Assembly (NCBI GenBank): GCA_930367215.1
Contig: OV884060.1
Coordinates: 96,496,151 to 96,560,150, forward strand
DNA: 64,000 nt
Reading direction: 5' to 3'
Origin: Pollenia angustigena
Lineage: Eukaryota; Arthropoda; Insecta; Diptera; Polleniidae
Of this stretch, positions 25,345 to 36,252 are shown piece after piece (within the stretch, counting starts at the first letter, position 1; the number at the start of each line of letters is the position of its first letter). The position numbers were made by a program, and so were the translations under genes. The notes under the pieces are model-generated. The model was not told the origin of the DNA. It was given only the letters and a program-made list of their open reading frames with translations, and did not search any database.

Positions 25345-26735
25345 ATGTTTAATTTTATGTTTCTAGATCCAATAAATACGGATATATAAAAGGTACCAGT
25401 TAAAGAACAAAATAGTACCAAAAGCCCTCTTACAGATTTTCATTCACTCAGGACCTTGCATGTTTAATTTTATGTTTCTAGGTCCAATACTAACGGAAAT
25501 TCAAAAAGTACCAGTTAAAGAACAAAGAAGTACCAAAAACTTCCCTCTTATATATTCTTATCCACTTAGGGCATTGCATCTTGAATTTTATGTTTCTAAG
25601 TCCAATAATAACGGATATTCAAAAAGTACCAGTTTAATAACTAAAAAGTACCTATAAGCACTTTTAGAGATTCTCATTCACTCAGGACTATGCACGTTTA
25701 ATTTTATTTTCATTAGACCAACATTAGCGAAAATTTAAAAAAAGGACCAGTTAAAAAACGAAAAAGCACCAAAAAGATCTCTCTAACAGATTGTCATTCA
25801 CTCAAGACCTTCCATGTTTAATTGCATGTTTCTGGGTCCAATACTAACGGAAATTCAAAAAGTACCAGCTAACGAATAAAAAAGTACCAATAAGATCCCA
25901 CTTAAAGATTCTCATTTACACAGTATCGTGAATGTTTAATTTTATGTTTCTAGGTCCAATACTGACGGAAATTCAAAAAGTACCAGTAAATGAACAAAAA
26001 AGTACCAAAAACTTTCCTCTTAGATTCTTATCCACCCAGGACCTTGCATGTTTAATTTTATCTGTCTATGTCCAATACCAACGGAAATTCAAAAAGTACC
26101 AGTCCAAGATTAAAAAAGTACCAAAAAGTTCACTCTTATAGATTCTCATCCATCCAGGGCATTGCATATTGAATTGTATGTTTCTAGGTCCAATACTAAC
26201 AGAAATTCAAAAAGTACCAGTTAATGAACAAAAAAGTACCAAAAAGTTCCCTCTTATAGATTTTCATCCATTCAGGACATTGCTTGTTTAATTTTATTTT
26301 TATAGGTCCAATACTAACGGAAATTCAAAAAGTACCATTTTATGAACAGAAAAGTACCAAAAACTTCCCCTTATGGATTCTTAACCACTCAGGACATCTC
26401 ATTTTGAATTTTATGTTTCTAAGTCCAATATTAACGTAAATTCAAAAAGTACCAGTTAATGAACAAAAAAGTACCAAAAAGTTCCCTCTTATAGATTCTC
26501 ATCCATTCGGGACATTGCATGTTTAATTTTATTTTTATAGGTCCAATACTAACGGAAATTCAAAAAGTACCAGTTAATTAACAGAAAAGTACCAAAAACT
26601 GCCCCTTATGGATTCTTATCCATTCCGGACATTGCATGATGAATCTTATGTTTTTAGGTCCAACATAAACGATAATTTAAAAAATACCAGTTGTAGAACC
26701 AAAAAGTTAAGTAAAATATCAAATTTCTCGTATTT
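25345..26735. repeat. 118-bp minisatellite inside unit 3
   Basis: This is the duplicate of the array at 22720-24110, offset by about 2,623 bases. Variant units occur in the same order, so the whole long unit was duplicated rather than each array expanding separately. Confidence 0.85.
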
Positions 26736-27362
26736 CCCCTTTTTGGTACTATTTTCCCCCCATTAAAGTATAAAAAATTTCAGTATAATAGTGGCAGCCC
26801 ATAATTTAGTACGAATATTTCAATAAATGGAGAAAAATGCTTTTTAAAAAAAGTACCAAAAATAGTTAAGATTTTTACCCCTTAAATGTTCGAATTTCGA
26901 AAAAGTACCAAATTTAAATTCGTATATTTTTGTTAGGTTTCGAATGTGGTATTAACTTTGTTTCTATGTTTATTGGTTCAAAAGATAGATGGGGTGTCAA
27001 AAAAGTACTAAAATTCAGATATTACCCGTTTACTCCCAAATAGGGCCGAATTTCAAAAAAGTACCAGACACCTGTCCGCTTATTTTTCTAAAGAACAACG
27101 ATAGGTATTAAATTTTTTTTGTATCTCTTTTAGTTTTGGAGATATAAGGTTACCGAATTTTCCCGTTTTTACCCTTTTTTACCCCCTAAACATTCGAATT
27201 TCCAAAAATCCCGTCTTAGTGGATCGATTTGGGGAGTGACCAATCTCTGGTCCAAATTTCAAGTGTCTAGCTTCAGGCGTTTAGGCTGTGCGATGATGAA
27301 TCAGTGAGTCAGTGAGTCAGTCAGTCAGTGAGTCAGTAACGTTACAATTTTATATATATAGA

Positions 27363-27462
27363 TGTTCCACTAAAAATTTCCGATATTTTGGTATATAAGT
27401 CATATAACATATACATATGGCAGCCGTAAAATTTAGGTTTTTATAAATTTTTTTATTATTAA
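27363..27462 (+). repeat. Family A satellite fragment
   Basis: Continues the unit cut at 21824 (TGTTCCACTAAAAATTTCC and on to TTTAGGTTTTTATAAATT), then ends at the SINE-like repeat. Confidence 0.75.
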
Positions 27463-28005
27463 TTAGTATTGTGGTTATTTTGTTGAACTATTTATGGTTT
27501 TTAATCCAAATTTTTTTAATATTTTTAATTAGGCTTAAGTTCATCAAATTTAATTTTAATTAAATTATTTTTATGAAGAAAGGAATTTTACAACATGAAA
27601 ATTAATTAAAATTTACTGATAATTTTCCATTCCCGACTCAATCTGGGCTCGAACCCAGGCGTTTTTACGGACAGGTTACCCTGACATGTTTCGATTACAA
27701 CCACTCAATCTCCTCAGAGGGCTTGCCGTTTAACACTCGCAGCCATCGACGACTGCTGACGACATAAGTCAAACATCAATCCTTAAACCAAATTGTATTT
27801 AACCTTTGGTAGATCGAAATTTGCGCTGAATGATTATCTATTTTAATTTATTTTACATGTTCTTCCTTTACTTCTGTTTTTTCGTACTTTTGTCAAGAAT
27901 TCTTATTGAAGTTCAAAGTACATATTTTGTTTTGTTTTTTCATTTTTTTTTTTTGTTTGCATTGAAAAAACAAAACAAAATATGTACTTTGAACTTCAAG
28001 AAGAA
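27463..28005 (-). mobile_element. tRNA-derived SINE-like family B copy with snap-back end
   Basis: The minus strand carries the family-B unit with a B-box-like GGGTTCGAGCCC. The 5' end turns back on itself: about 45 bases around CTTGAAGTTCAAAGTACATA (27908-27950) are repeated in inverse at 27962-28005. It is more diverged from the 40-43 kb units than they are from each other. Confidence 0.7.
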
Positions 28006-28006
28006 C

Positions 28007-29517
28007 CCTCGCCTGGGTAACAATCTTGTCGAGATGCGAGGGCTTAAGTGCACTCTACGGTTCTGATCTCTTGGGATGATGTATGTGATGAATACGTCTT
28101 CGCGGGAGGTCGAGAACACTGAAGGGGTGTGCAACTAAAGGTTACTCATCTTGTCAAGATAATGAGGCGGCGGTGAATGGCACACTTCCGGCCCATTATC
28201 AGTACATATATCATGGCGCGGCAACCCGTGGGTTCGCTCCTTGTAAGGTGGGGGCTTTACCAGTGGTTGGGGCGCGAAATATGCACTTTTAAGGACAACG
28301 TGGTTGGTAGCAGTGCCGAGGTCCTGTGTGGCTAGTTAGTGCTTAAAGAAACTAGTCGTTAACAGCTCCCCTCAGCGTCAGGGCAAAGCGCTGTTGTATG
28401 TTAGTTGCCTAGTCCACGCACGCCGTCACTGCGTGGTACGGTCCGTCTGAACGAGCCTACTCGTGGGAACAAAAATGAAACCTTCTTTACAAACAACAAA
28501 TAAAAACCATAACAAGATAAATAAAAATAAAACGAAAAATGAGGACACGACGGACGAGGCTGACCAGGGTCAGTCGGACGTCACGGTCTCGGAGTCGGAG
28601 AGTACCCTCTTGACTGTTCATGAGAACATAATTGAGCAGGAGAGACAGGTACTGACCGACCTATATGTGGATAGTCTTCTGGTACTATCGGGTGACCCCT
28701 GTGGTGAAACCGGGGCTACTCAGGGGTTAGAAAGGTTGACTCTGCTCTCTGACACGGAGCTTGATATTGATATATCAGCTCACAGTCAGACTGCAGAGCC
28801 TGGCACTCTCATCTGTGAGGCCAGGGGACATTAGTGGGGGCACTCGGGAGAAGATTGTCCACAACTTGTTCGGCAGGACGCCGTGGAGGAAGGGCCAAGC
28901 GCCCCTCCACGAGATATTAAGAACTCCAGCCGAACGAAGGAGAAGGCGCAGAACGGAACAAGGAGCTCTCTTGCATATCTGGATGAGATGGCGAAGAGAG
29001 ATCCTTCAACGTTCTCCGCGAGGGATAGGCACCTTCTGAGAAGGCACCGCCAAAGCCTCGCTAAATTCGAAAGAATTTACGGCCCTGTCAGTACCGTGCT
29101 CGGTTGGCCCTATCCTTGGAGAAAGCAGGTGGATGAGGTCGCCGACCCGGAAACTACTCAAAAGAGTACAGGGCCGGTGGCGTCGTCAACCTGCCGTGGA
29201 GAGATAAAGTAAGGAGGGGTTGCCCCGGTGGCCAAAGCGCTCATGTCTTCGGAACGAGCTGCGGAGGATAAGGGGGCGATACCCAAGAAAGGAAGCAAAG
29301 TGGCTAAGGCAGCGAACACGGGAAAGAAGGCTGGTAATCCTCCGTCCGACTTCTCTAGTGGCTCTCGTAAGGGGGTCACTAGGGGAAAAGGCGCGGGCAG
29401 GAACGGGTCTTCAAAACCAGTCGTACCGAAGTCACCGAGCACAGTGAAGAGGGCTGGTACATCTCCGGCTGAAGCTCCTAATGGCTCCAATAAGGAAACC
29501 ATTAAGAGGGTCAGATA
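28007..29517 (+). mobile_element. LOA-like LINE, 5' fragment (5' UTR and ORF1)
   Basis: This block is clearly richer in G+C than its surroundings. It starts with an untranslated stretch (28007-28460) and then carries ORF1 fragments. No endonuclease or RT follows, because the element is cut at 29517 by a MITE. A 5'-end fragment of a LINE without its 3' end is unusual and implies deletion or later rearrangement. The clade is a guess from the ORF1 pattern. Confidence 0.5.
28463..29517 (+). pseudogene. LINE ORF1-like protein, frameshifted
   Basis: Three consecutive frames cover it: 28463-28834 (acidic, VSESESTLLTVHENIIEQER), 28883-29212 (basic, with SARDRHLLRRHRQSLAKFER then YGPVSTVLGWPYPWRK) and from 29228 (Lys/Gly/Ser-rich linker). 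The GWPYPWRK motif recalls ORF1 proteins of LOA-type LINEs. The stop at 28832-28834 and the frame changes show decay. No zinc knuckle is reached before the truncation. Confidence 0.5.
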
Positions 29518-29684
29518 TAGCCACTTGTATCTGTAAAATTAAAAAAAATCGTCTGGAATATGCGAAAAATCATAAAAACGGAGATAAATTAATATTTTTT
29601 TGCCCATAAGAAAAAATATTTTTGTTGTGTTGCTTTTTCGCATATTCCAGACGATTTTTTTGAATTTTACAGATACAAGTGGCT
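29518..29684. mobile_element. 167-bp MITE with about 50-bp TIRs
   Basis: AGCCACTTGTATCTGTAAAA at the left and its inverse ending ACAGATACAAGTGGCT at the right pair for about 50 bases, so most of the element is a hairpin. It separates the LOA-like fragment from the next LINE. A target-site duplication is not clear. Confidence 0.8.
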
Positions 29685-29989
29685 TTTTCCTGGGAACACT
29701 ACGATATATCCCATGTTCATGTAGTGCTTAGCGACCAGTACTGCAGCTTACTATTCATTGCGAACGGACGTGTTTCTAAAGTGCTCTTGCTAACTTTAAT
29801 ATATTTATTTTAAAACAGCATAAAAAATACAAAAAACTATAAACAAACAAATTAAATATTTTCTTTACATCAAAATACAGTGATAAAATACATAGTTATT
29901 TACCAAAATCCAATAATTTTTCATAAAATAATTTGGTTAAGTTAAATACTCGGATCATTTTTAAAAATAAAATAAAACAAAATACCAAT

Positions 29990-31006
29990 ATGGCTTCTCA
30001 AAGAGATATTCTCTGTGGTCAATGTCTTTTCTCTATTCAAGTAAATGAGTCTATTAAGTGCAATAATTGTTAAACAAAGTGCATTTGCCAAAATGGATGA
30101 GGAGAGCAAAAGTAATTGGAGATGCCCTAAATGCAACCAACGTTCTAAGTCTCCCAACACACTATATCAGTCAGTAATTTATAATGATATAAACCAACAA
30201 AAAAAACAAGAGAGAAGGATGATGATGATAATGAAGGAAATGAACAAGCTAAACGTTTTAAAGACTCTTTAAATATCTCTTCAGTAAACGCGAGTCTAAT
30301 TGCTGTAAAAACTGACGTCACAGAACTAAAGTCAGACATAAAAACAATGCAAAAAACAATGGAGCAACTATCAGCAAATATGATCTCCTTGAATTTAAAT
30401 ATTAAGGAGGAAATACAAAGTGCTCTTACAACAATAACTTCTTCTCTATCAACATTAGCAACTCAGGTCAACGAACTGAATGATAAAGATAAACAACGGG
30501 AAATGCAAATTATTACAATGGACACTCGCATAAATAAATAAGAGCAACAAATTATAAACAAAAACATTAAAATAAGAAATGTACCAACAACTGAAAAGAG
30601 CGATTATGATGTCATAAAGTCAATTGCAGCCTCACTAAACGTAGAGCTAATTGATATTGACATTTGCAATGCATATCATCTAAAACAACAACAAGAAGGG
30701 AAAACAAAAATAATTATTGAGTTGAATTCACTGAGCAAGAAAAGAGAGATAATGGGCAAAATACATAGACATCGATTAGATGCTAAGATTACAAAAGAAG
30801 ATGATGATGGGTTTATATATGTAAACGATGAATTAACACCCTACAATCGGCGACTACTTTGGTTAACAAAAACAAAAGCTAAAGAGGCTAAATGGAATTT
30901 CATTTGGTGCCGTAATGGAAGCATTTTTGCTCGTAGAAATGAAAACTCCTCTGCAATACTGATTAAAAATACTGCCGATATCGAAATTATTACCGAAATC
31001 ATTTAA
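29990..31006 (+). pseudogene. CR1-group LINE ORF1 with PHD-like zinc finger and coiled coil
   Basis: The start ATG at 29990 gives MASQRDILCGQC, then CNNC and, after a frame change at about 30071, WRCPKCNQR: a C4-type zinc finger such as CR1/L2-group ORF1 proteins carry. A coiled-coil region follows (30300-30540; ELKSDIKTMQKTMEQLSANM). A C-terminal RNA-binding-like domain (30560-31006; IRNVPTTEKSDYDV, YNRRLLWLTKTKAKE) resembles the FP/transposase-22-like fold. In-frame stops or frame changes at about 30071, 30270-30340 and 30539-30541 inactivate it. Confidence 0.75.
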
Positions 31007-31897
31007 ACATTTAATCTATTTTTCGCCCTTCTTTTCGCTAAATACATTTATATATTATATATTAAATTTATATCTTTTTGTTTCCTTTTTTTTTAAATTT
31101 ATCTTTTTCTCCAATTTAAATAAAAATGAATCAAATACACTATCTAACGTTAGATAGTCTTAATCAAATCGATCAACAGCTTTTAAGTTATCCCATATCT
31201 GTACTATACATGAATATTCGGTCTTTACGGACAGGTTTTACATCACTCTTAACAACAATAAACAACATAATTAACAAAATCAGCTTCATAGTTCTTGTTG
31301 AAACAAACATTACAAACAATGAAAATAATCTTTATAGTATAAATGGATTTAATTCCATTTTTTTAAATAGGGATGGAAAGGGAGGAGGAATAGCGGTCTA
31401 CGTAAAAAAGAATATGACATTCACAACGGTTTCTTTAAATATCAAATCATTTGAAGCAATTCAAATGGACTTAACATTTAACAATCGAACCATATCACTC
31501 CTTTCAATCTATCGACCACCATCCTCTAAAATAAAAGATTTTATAACCGAAATTGATGAAACTATAAGCAGTATAAAAAAAAAACAAGAATTAATAATTG
31601 TGGGAGATATGAACATCGATATCTTAAAGCAAAATAACATAACATTAAAATATGTGGACATGATATTGTCCTACGGTTTGCAGTGTGTAATAAAAGAGGT
31701 AACAAGGGAAGACATAAACAAAAACACTAAAACCTGCATTGATCATCTGTTTGTAAGAAATAACAAACAAACCGCACATCTGCACGCAGCCGTAATCAAA
31801 ACAACGATATCTGATCACTACTCTATTTTTTGTTGTATTGAATTTGAAAACCAAAGCACGGAAAAACCTTTTTTGCAGGGTGCCAAATTTAATAATC

Positions 31898-31928
<31 letters not shown>

Positions 31929-32083
31929 CATTATTTATTTATTGAATCTTCATATATTAAATATGAACTAACAATAATTAATCAAATCTTAACCTAATGC
32001 TTTATTTTATGTCCTGCCAGTGCCAGACAAAAATTTTCTTCATCACGGGTTCTGTTCACATATGTAGGTGTTTATCGCTCATC

Positions 32084-34743
32084 TTAATGGGTAAGTGCTG
32101 CAGTGTCTCTTCTTCTTAGGCGAGAGTGGCCGCTATCATTTAAAATATTTCGTGCTAGTGGATTTGGGTTCAACTCTAGCCTTTTCAAATATTTTACCGC
32201 ATACTTCGTTATAATAGTCCTTACCAGGGGCACATTGAGATCCTTGTGGATATTTGAGTTTTTCACATACCAAGGGGCAGCTGTAATTATTCGAAGAAGT
32301 TTATTTTGGCGCCTTTGAATTTTTTCGATATTTGAGGCAGAGGCAGTGCCCCATAGTTGAATACCGTAGCACCATATTGGCTTTAAAATAGCGTTGTAAA
32401 GTAGTAGTTTGCAGTCGAGACTAAGAACAGAATTTCTTCCAATAAGCCAGTTAATTTGAATTGCTTTTAGTTTCATTTGGGTTAATTTTGCATCTATATG
32501 GCATTTCCATGTTAAACGCCGATCTAGATGAATACCGAGATATTTGACATGCGATTGTTGAGGCACTAGTTGATTATTGATTTTAATAGGGGGACATGTT
32601 TCCCGACGCAAGATAAATGTTATATGTACGCATTTTTGCTCATTGACCTTTATTCTCCATTGTTTAAACCACAGTTCTAGTTGAAATATATGATTCTGCA
32701 GGTATCGAGATGCTTCACGACTGTTCTCGTGTACGCTTAGAAAAGCTGTATCATCAGCAAAAGTTGAGGTTAGGGTGTGATTGTTTGTTGGCATGTCCGA
32801 GGTATATATAAGGTAAAAAAGTGGGCCCAGGATGCTTCCCTGAGGGACTCCAGCTTCAATTGGCTGAGGAGAACTTAAAAAATCGCCTTCTTTAATAATA
32901 AATTTTCGACCGACCAGGTAGCTTTCTAACAGCTTGTGTGTATTAACCGGTAGGTTTAGCTTCAACTTATGTAACAAGCCTACATGCCAGACTTCGTCAA
33001 AAGCTTGAGAAACATCTATGAAAAGAGCGGAGCAATATTTTCTTTCTTCAAAGGCTTTTCTTATGGCGTTTACTATCCGATGGGTTTGTTAAATTGTGCT
33101 ATGCTCTCTTCTGAAGCCGAATTGATGATTGGGTATACACCCACTGTCATTTAAAATTGGGGTTAATTTTGACGCTAAGAGCTTCTCAAACAGCTTTGAT
33201 ATATTAAATAATAAGCTTATAGGCCTATATGACTCAACTTTTGTGTGATCTTTTCCTGGCTTTGGTATCATCGTTATTAAGGAGACCTTCCATTCTTGAG
33301 GGTAGTATTCAAGTCGTAAAATAGCATTAAAAATATAAAGAATAATTTTCTTTGCTATGCGAGGTAGCTCCAAAAGCATTTTGTTACTGATTTTATCAAT
33401 ACCAGGTGCCTTCTTGGTGTTTAATTCACAAATAGCCCTTTCTAATTCCCTTATCTCAAATCTTAGGGGGATAGCTGCTCTAACATTAACAGGCGGCAAC
33501 TCGTGCGCTGTATCGTCAGGTATATTTTGGGTAAATACGTTTTTCAAATGATTTACAAACAGGTTTCCTTTTTCATTATCATTTCTTGCCCAACTTCCAT
33601 TCAAGTTTCTTAATGGTGGTTTCGAGATAACTGGTCTTTTGAGGTTTCTAGCTGCCCGCCATAATGAGTAGCCTGATTGTGGAGTTGCATCCAAGTCCTT
33701 AAGATATTTTTCTACGGAAGCCGTTTTCTGAGTCTGCAGTAATTTTCTTAGCCTTTTTGTACACTCTTTTAATTCATTTTTAAGTTGAGGGGATCTTTGC
33801 AATTGCCATTCTCTTCGCACTCTCCTTTTTTCATTCAAGAGGCGCTCGACATCTGCAAAATATATTTTGTTATAATTGGTTTTTTTGAGGGTTTTGCTGG
33901 AATGTTGAACAGCTAGTTTAAGATAACTGTCAAAATTGACAATAGAGAGATCCACATTTTCCGGTGTGCTAAGCGGAATATTTTCTGTGCAATGGGTATT
34001 GAGATATTTTTTATATTTTAACCAGTTTATTTGTGTAGCTGTTGTCGCTATGTAACCAGAGGGAGATACGATTCTATTGGTGTTTGTTATAGTAACTATT
34101 GTAGGTGTGTGATCAGAGGATAATTCTAACGAAGGTTCAACTTGAATCGTTTCTGTGGGGATGTTTTTAACCACTCCGAAATCGATGACATCTGGAATTT
34201 TTTGCGGATCAGCAGGCCAATATGTTGGTTGTCCGCTCGCGACGACATTTAAATTCATTTTAGAGATTGTATTATACAAAACACGACCCTTTGGTGTTAT
34301 AAGTCGTGAACCCCAGAAGGTATGTTTAGCGTTATAATCGCCAGCAGCCAGGAAACAGGGCCCCAATGACTTATAATATTTATAATATTGGCTTTCTGAT
34401 ATGGCAAATCTAGGTGGTGAGTATAAGGATGAGATTACTATGTTTCGATTCAGCTCTTTAACACAAATGTTCGTTGCTTGGAGATAATCTTCACGATGAT
34501 CACATGTCAGGTAGTGTTTGATTCGGGTTTTATCAAAATGGCAGAACCTCCACAAGCTCTATCTCGAGGGTCCTTGGTATCATATAGTGTATAACCATTG
34601 ATTTTAAACGTATTTCTTGAGGTCAAATGAGTTTCAGAAACCATCATGACATCAATTTGTTTATTTTTAAGAAAGTATTCTAATTCATTTTTATGTTGGC
34701 GGATGCCGTTTGCGTTCCAAAAACAAATTTTTAAACAGTTCAT
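32084..34743 (-). pseudogene. Jockey ORF2 (EN-RT), two disabling changes
   Basis: The ATG at 34743 overlaps the ORF1 stop (ATGA). The AP-endonuclease domain (34743 to about 34000) has SETHLTSRNTF, GDYNAKHTFWGS and LSSDHTPTIV. RT motifs are YRPISLLFNISKLFEK (about 33220), GVPQGSILGP (about 32845) and FADDTAFLS (about 32755). The C-terminus has IQRRQNKLLRIITAAPWYVK. A single base is missing near 34530 and an in-frame TAA lies at 33086-33088; otherwise the frame is open. The region deleted in the 18.2-kb copy is intact here. Confidence 0.92.
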
Positions 34744-36252
34744 GGTTTGTTAAGTACAGCTTGCAATAACATCGATTGCATTCTAAGGATCTCCTGCATC
34801 ATATTACCCATTGTGTTTGTAAAATTATTTACTGTTTGCACTAAAGTTTCCATGGTTTTTTCTAGACGACTTAAATTAGAAACTGGAGTTTCATCATTAC
34901 TTGGCGAAGCACCTTGCATTGGCACATGGTTTGATTTTAGGACGTTAGCATAAGAGGTTCTGTTATTACTAGGCTGCGGAGCCTGAGTGTCATTAGTGTT
35001 TGCTTGATTTGGTACCTGCATTTGAGGGGGATTAGTTTTCGGTCCAGCCGACTGCTTGACGATAGTATATACAGGACATCCTCTATAATTGGCAGTGTGA
35101 TTGCCGCCACAGTTGCTACATTTTTTTACATTGGGGTCATTTTTAGACTTATCGCACTGGACTGTACCATGTAATTCACCACATACTACGCAAACAGGGG
35201 GTAAATAGCAGTAGGCCTTAGTATGGCCAAATTCTTAGCAGTTGAGACATTGAGACATTTCTTTTGTGCGGCTCCTCTATAGTTATTCTTCTGTAGAGAA
35301 TATATTTTAAATTGTAAATAGGATGCGTTTCATTTTTTTTAAGCTTAACGTCGCCAGGTTCTAGCTCCACTCGAAATAGTGGTTGGGGATTTTTTTCCCT
35401 ATTTTTGATATTTGTAACGTTTTTTATTTTAAAGCCTTTCTCTTCCGAAAAGGTTTTAATTTCTTCAGGGTCCACGCTCGAGTCTATGCCCTTGATCACT
35501 ACCTGAAGGCCTTTGCTGCTCTTCAGCTGATATGTATAAAAGCTTTTTTTAAGGGATTCAAATTGGTTTGTTAGTTTGCGAAAATCATTCTCATGATTAA
35601 CCTGTATTTTTGTCTCGTTTATATTACCACGCTTGATTGCCGCTACGTAAAAAGAATTTTTACCTATTACCGAGATCACGCTCTTTATTAACTCACTTGA
35701 GTTTTGCTCCCTAAGATATATTAGGGGTGGCTTAGAAGATTTTATGACGTTTGGTGCCTCTGGGGATTCGTCCTCAAGAATTGCAAAACGGTTTTGTGAA
35801 TTTATTCTATCAAAAGATGTTACTTTTGAGGCCGAAGCAACTGCTGAAGAGGTAGGGCTGCGACCCCGTTTAAGCACTGTTATATACCTGTCCATACCAA
35901 CTTGTATTTGAGGCTTTTGACAATTTTTCACTAAAGGGTTCTCCATTGCGTCTGTATTTGAGTTTATGGTATAATTTCTTACTAAGATTGTTTTTTCCGC
36001 CGCGGTAGTACTTGCGGACGCTACAACACTTGTCCCCAAAGACAGATTAATATTTTTTAATGTATCACTATCCACCGTTTTTGTGAACATCGAGGGTGAA
36101 AGAGAACGTGTTCGAATAATAGGCTTAGCCGTTAGATAGTTAATATTGTTTTGTTTTGTTTTATTTATTTCAGCATTATTTTCGTTTGCCTGAACGGTCA
36201 CATAAACATTTCTTTCATTTTGCCTTAGCGTTGTTTCACTGTTTTTACTCAT
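34740..36252 (-). pseudogene. Jockey ORF1 (gag-like), lightly damaged
   Basis: The start MSKNSETTLRQNERNVYV at 36252 leads to an open frame to 35218, with the RRM-like region FYTYQLKSSKGLQVVIKGID and GDVKLKKNETHPIYNLKY. A change at about 35240 breaks the frame in the first zinc knuckle. The remaining knuckles (35100-35200) and the C-terminus (35021-34740) are readable. The stop at 34740-34742 overlaps the ORF2 start. Confidence 0.88.

Larger units (their letters stand above)
21825..27362. mobile_element. 5.5-kb Helitron-like tandem complex
   Basis: It starts CTAGCATTTAACCCGCTACT and ends TATATATAGA. It is inserted between the same A and T of family A as the 225-bp array and has no target-site duplication. 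It holds three head-to-tail pieces: a short one (21825-22112) with the 5' end, then two almost identical units of 2,624 bp (22113-24736 and 24737 to 27362). Each piece ends with GTGCGATGATGAATC followed by short GTCA repeats and TATATATAGA. No RepHel ORF is present, so it is non-autonomous. The family assignment is inference. Confidence 0.65.

Noticed and set aside
22720..26735. CRISPR-like regular repeats
   Set aside because: The spacing is regular, but whole 118-bp units are repeats with no unique spacers, and the context is eukaryotic; it is a minisatellite.
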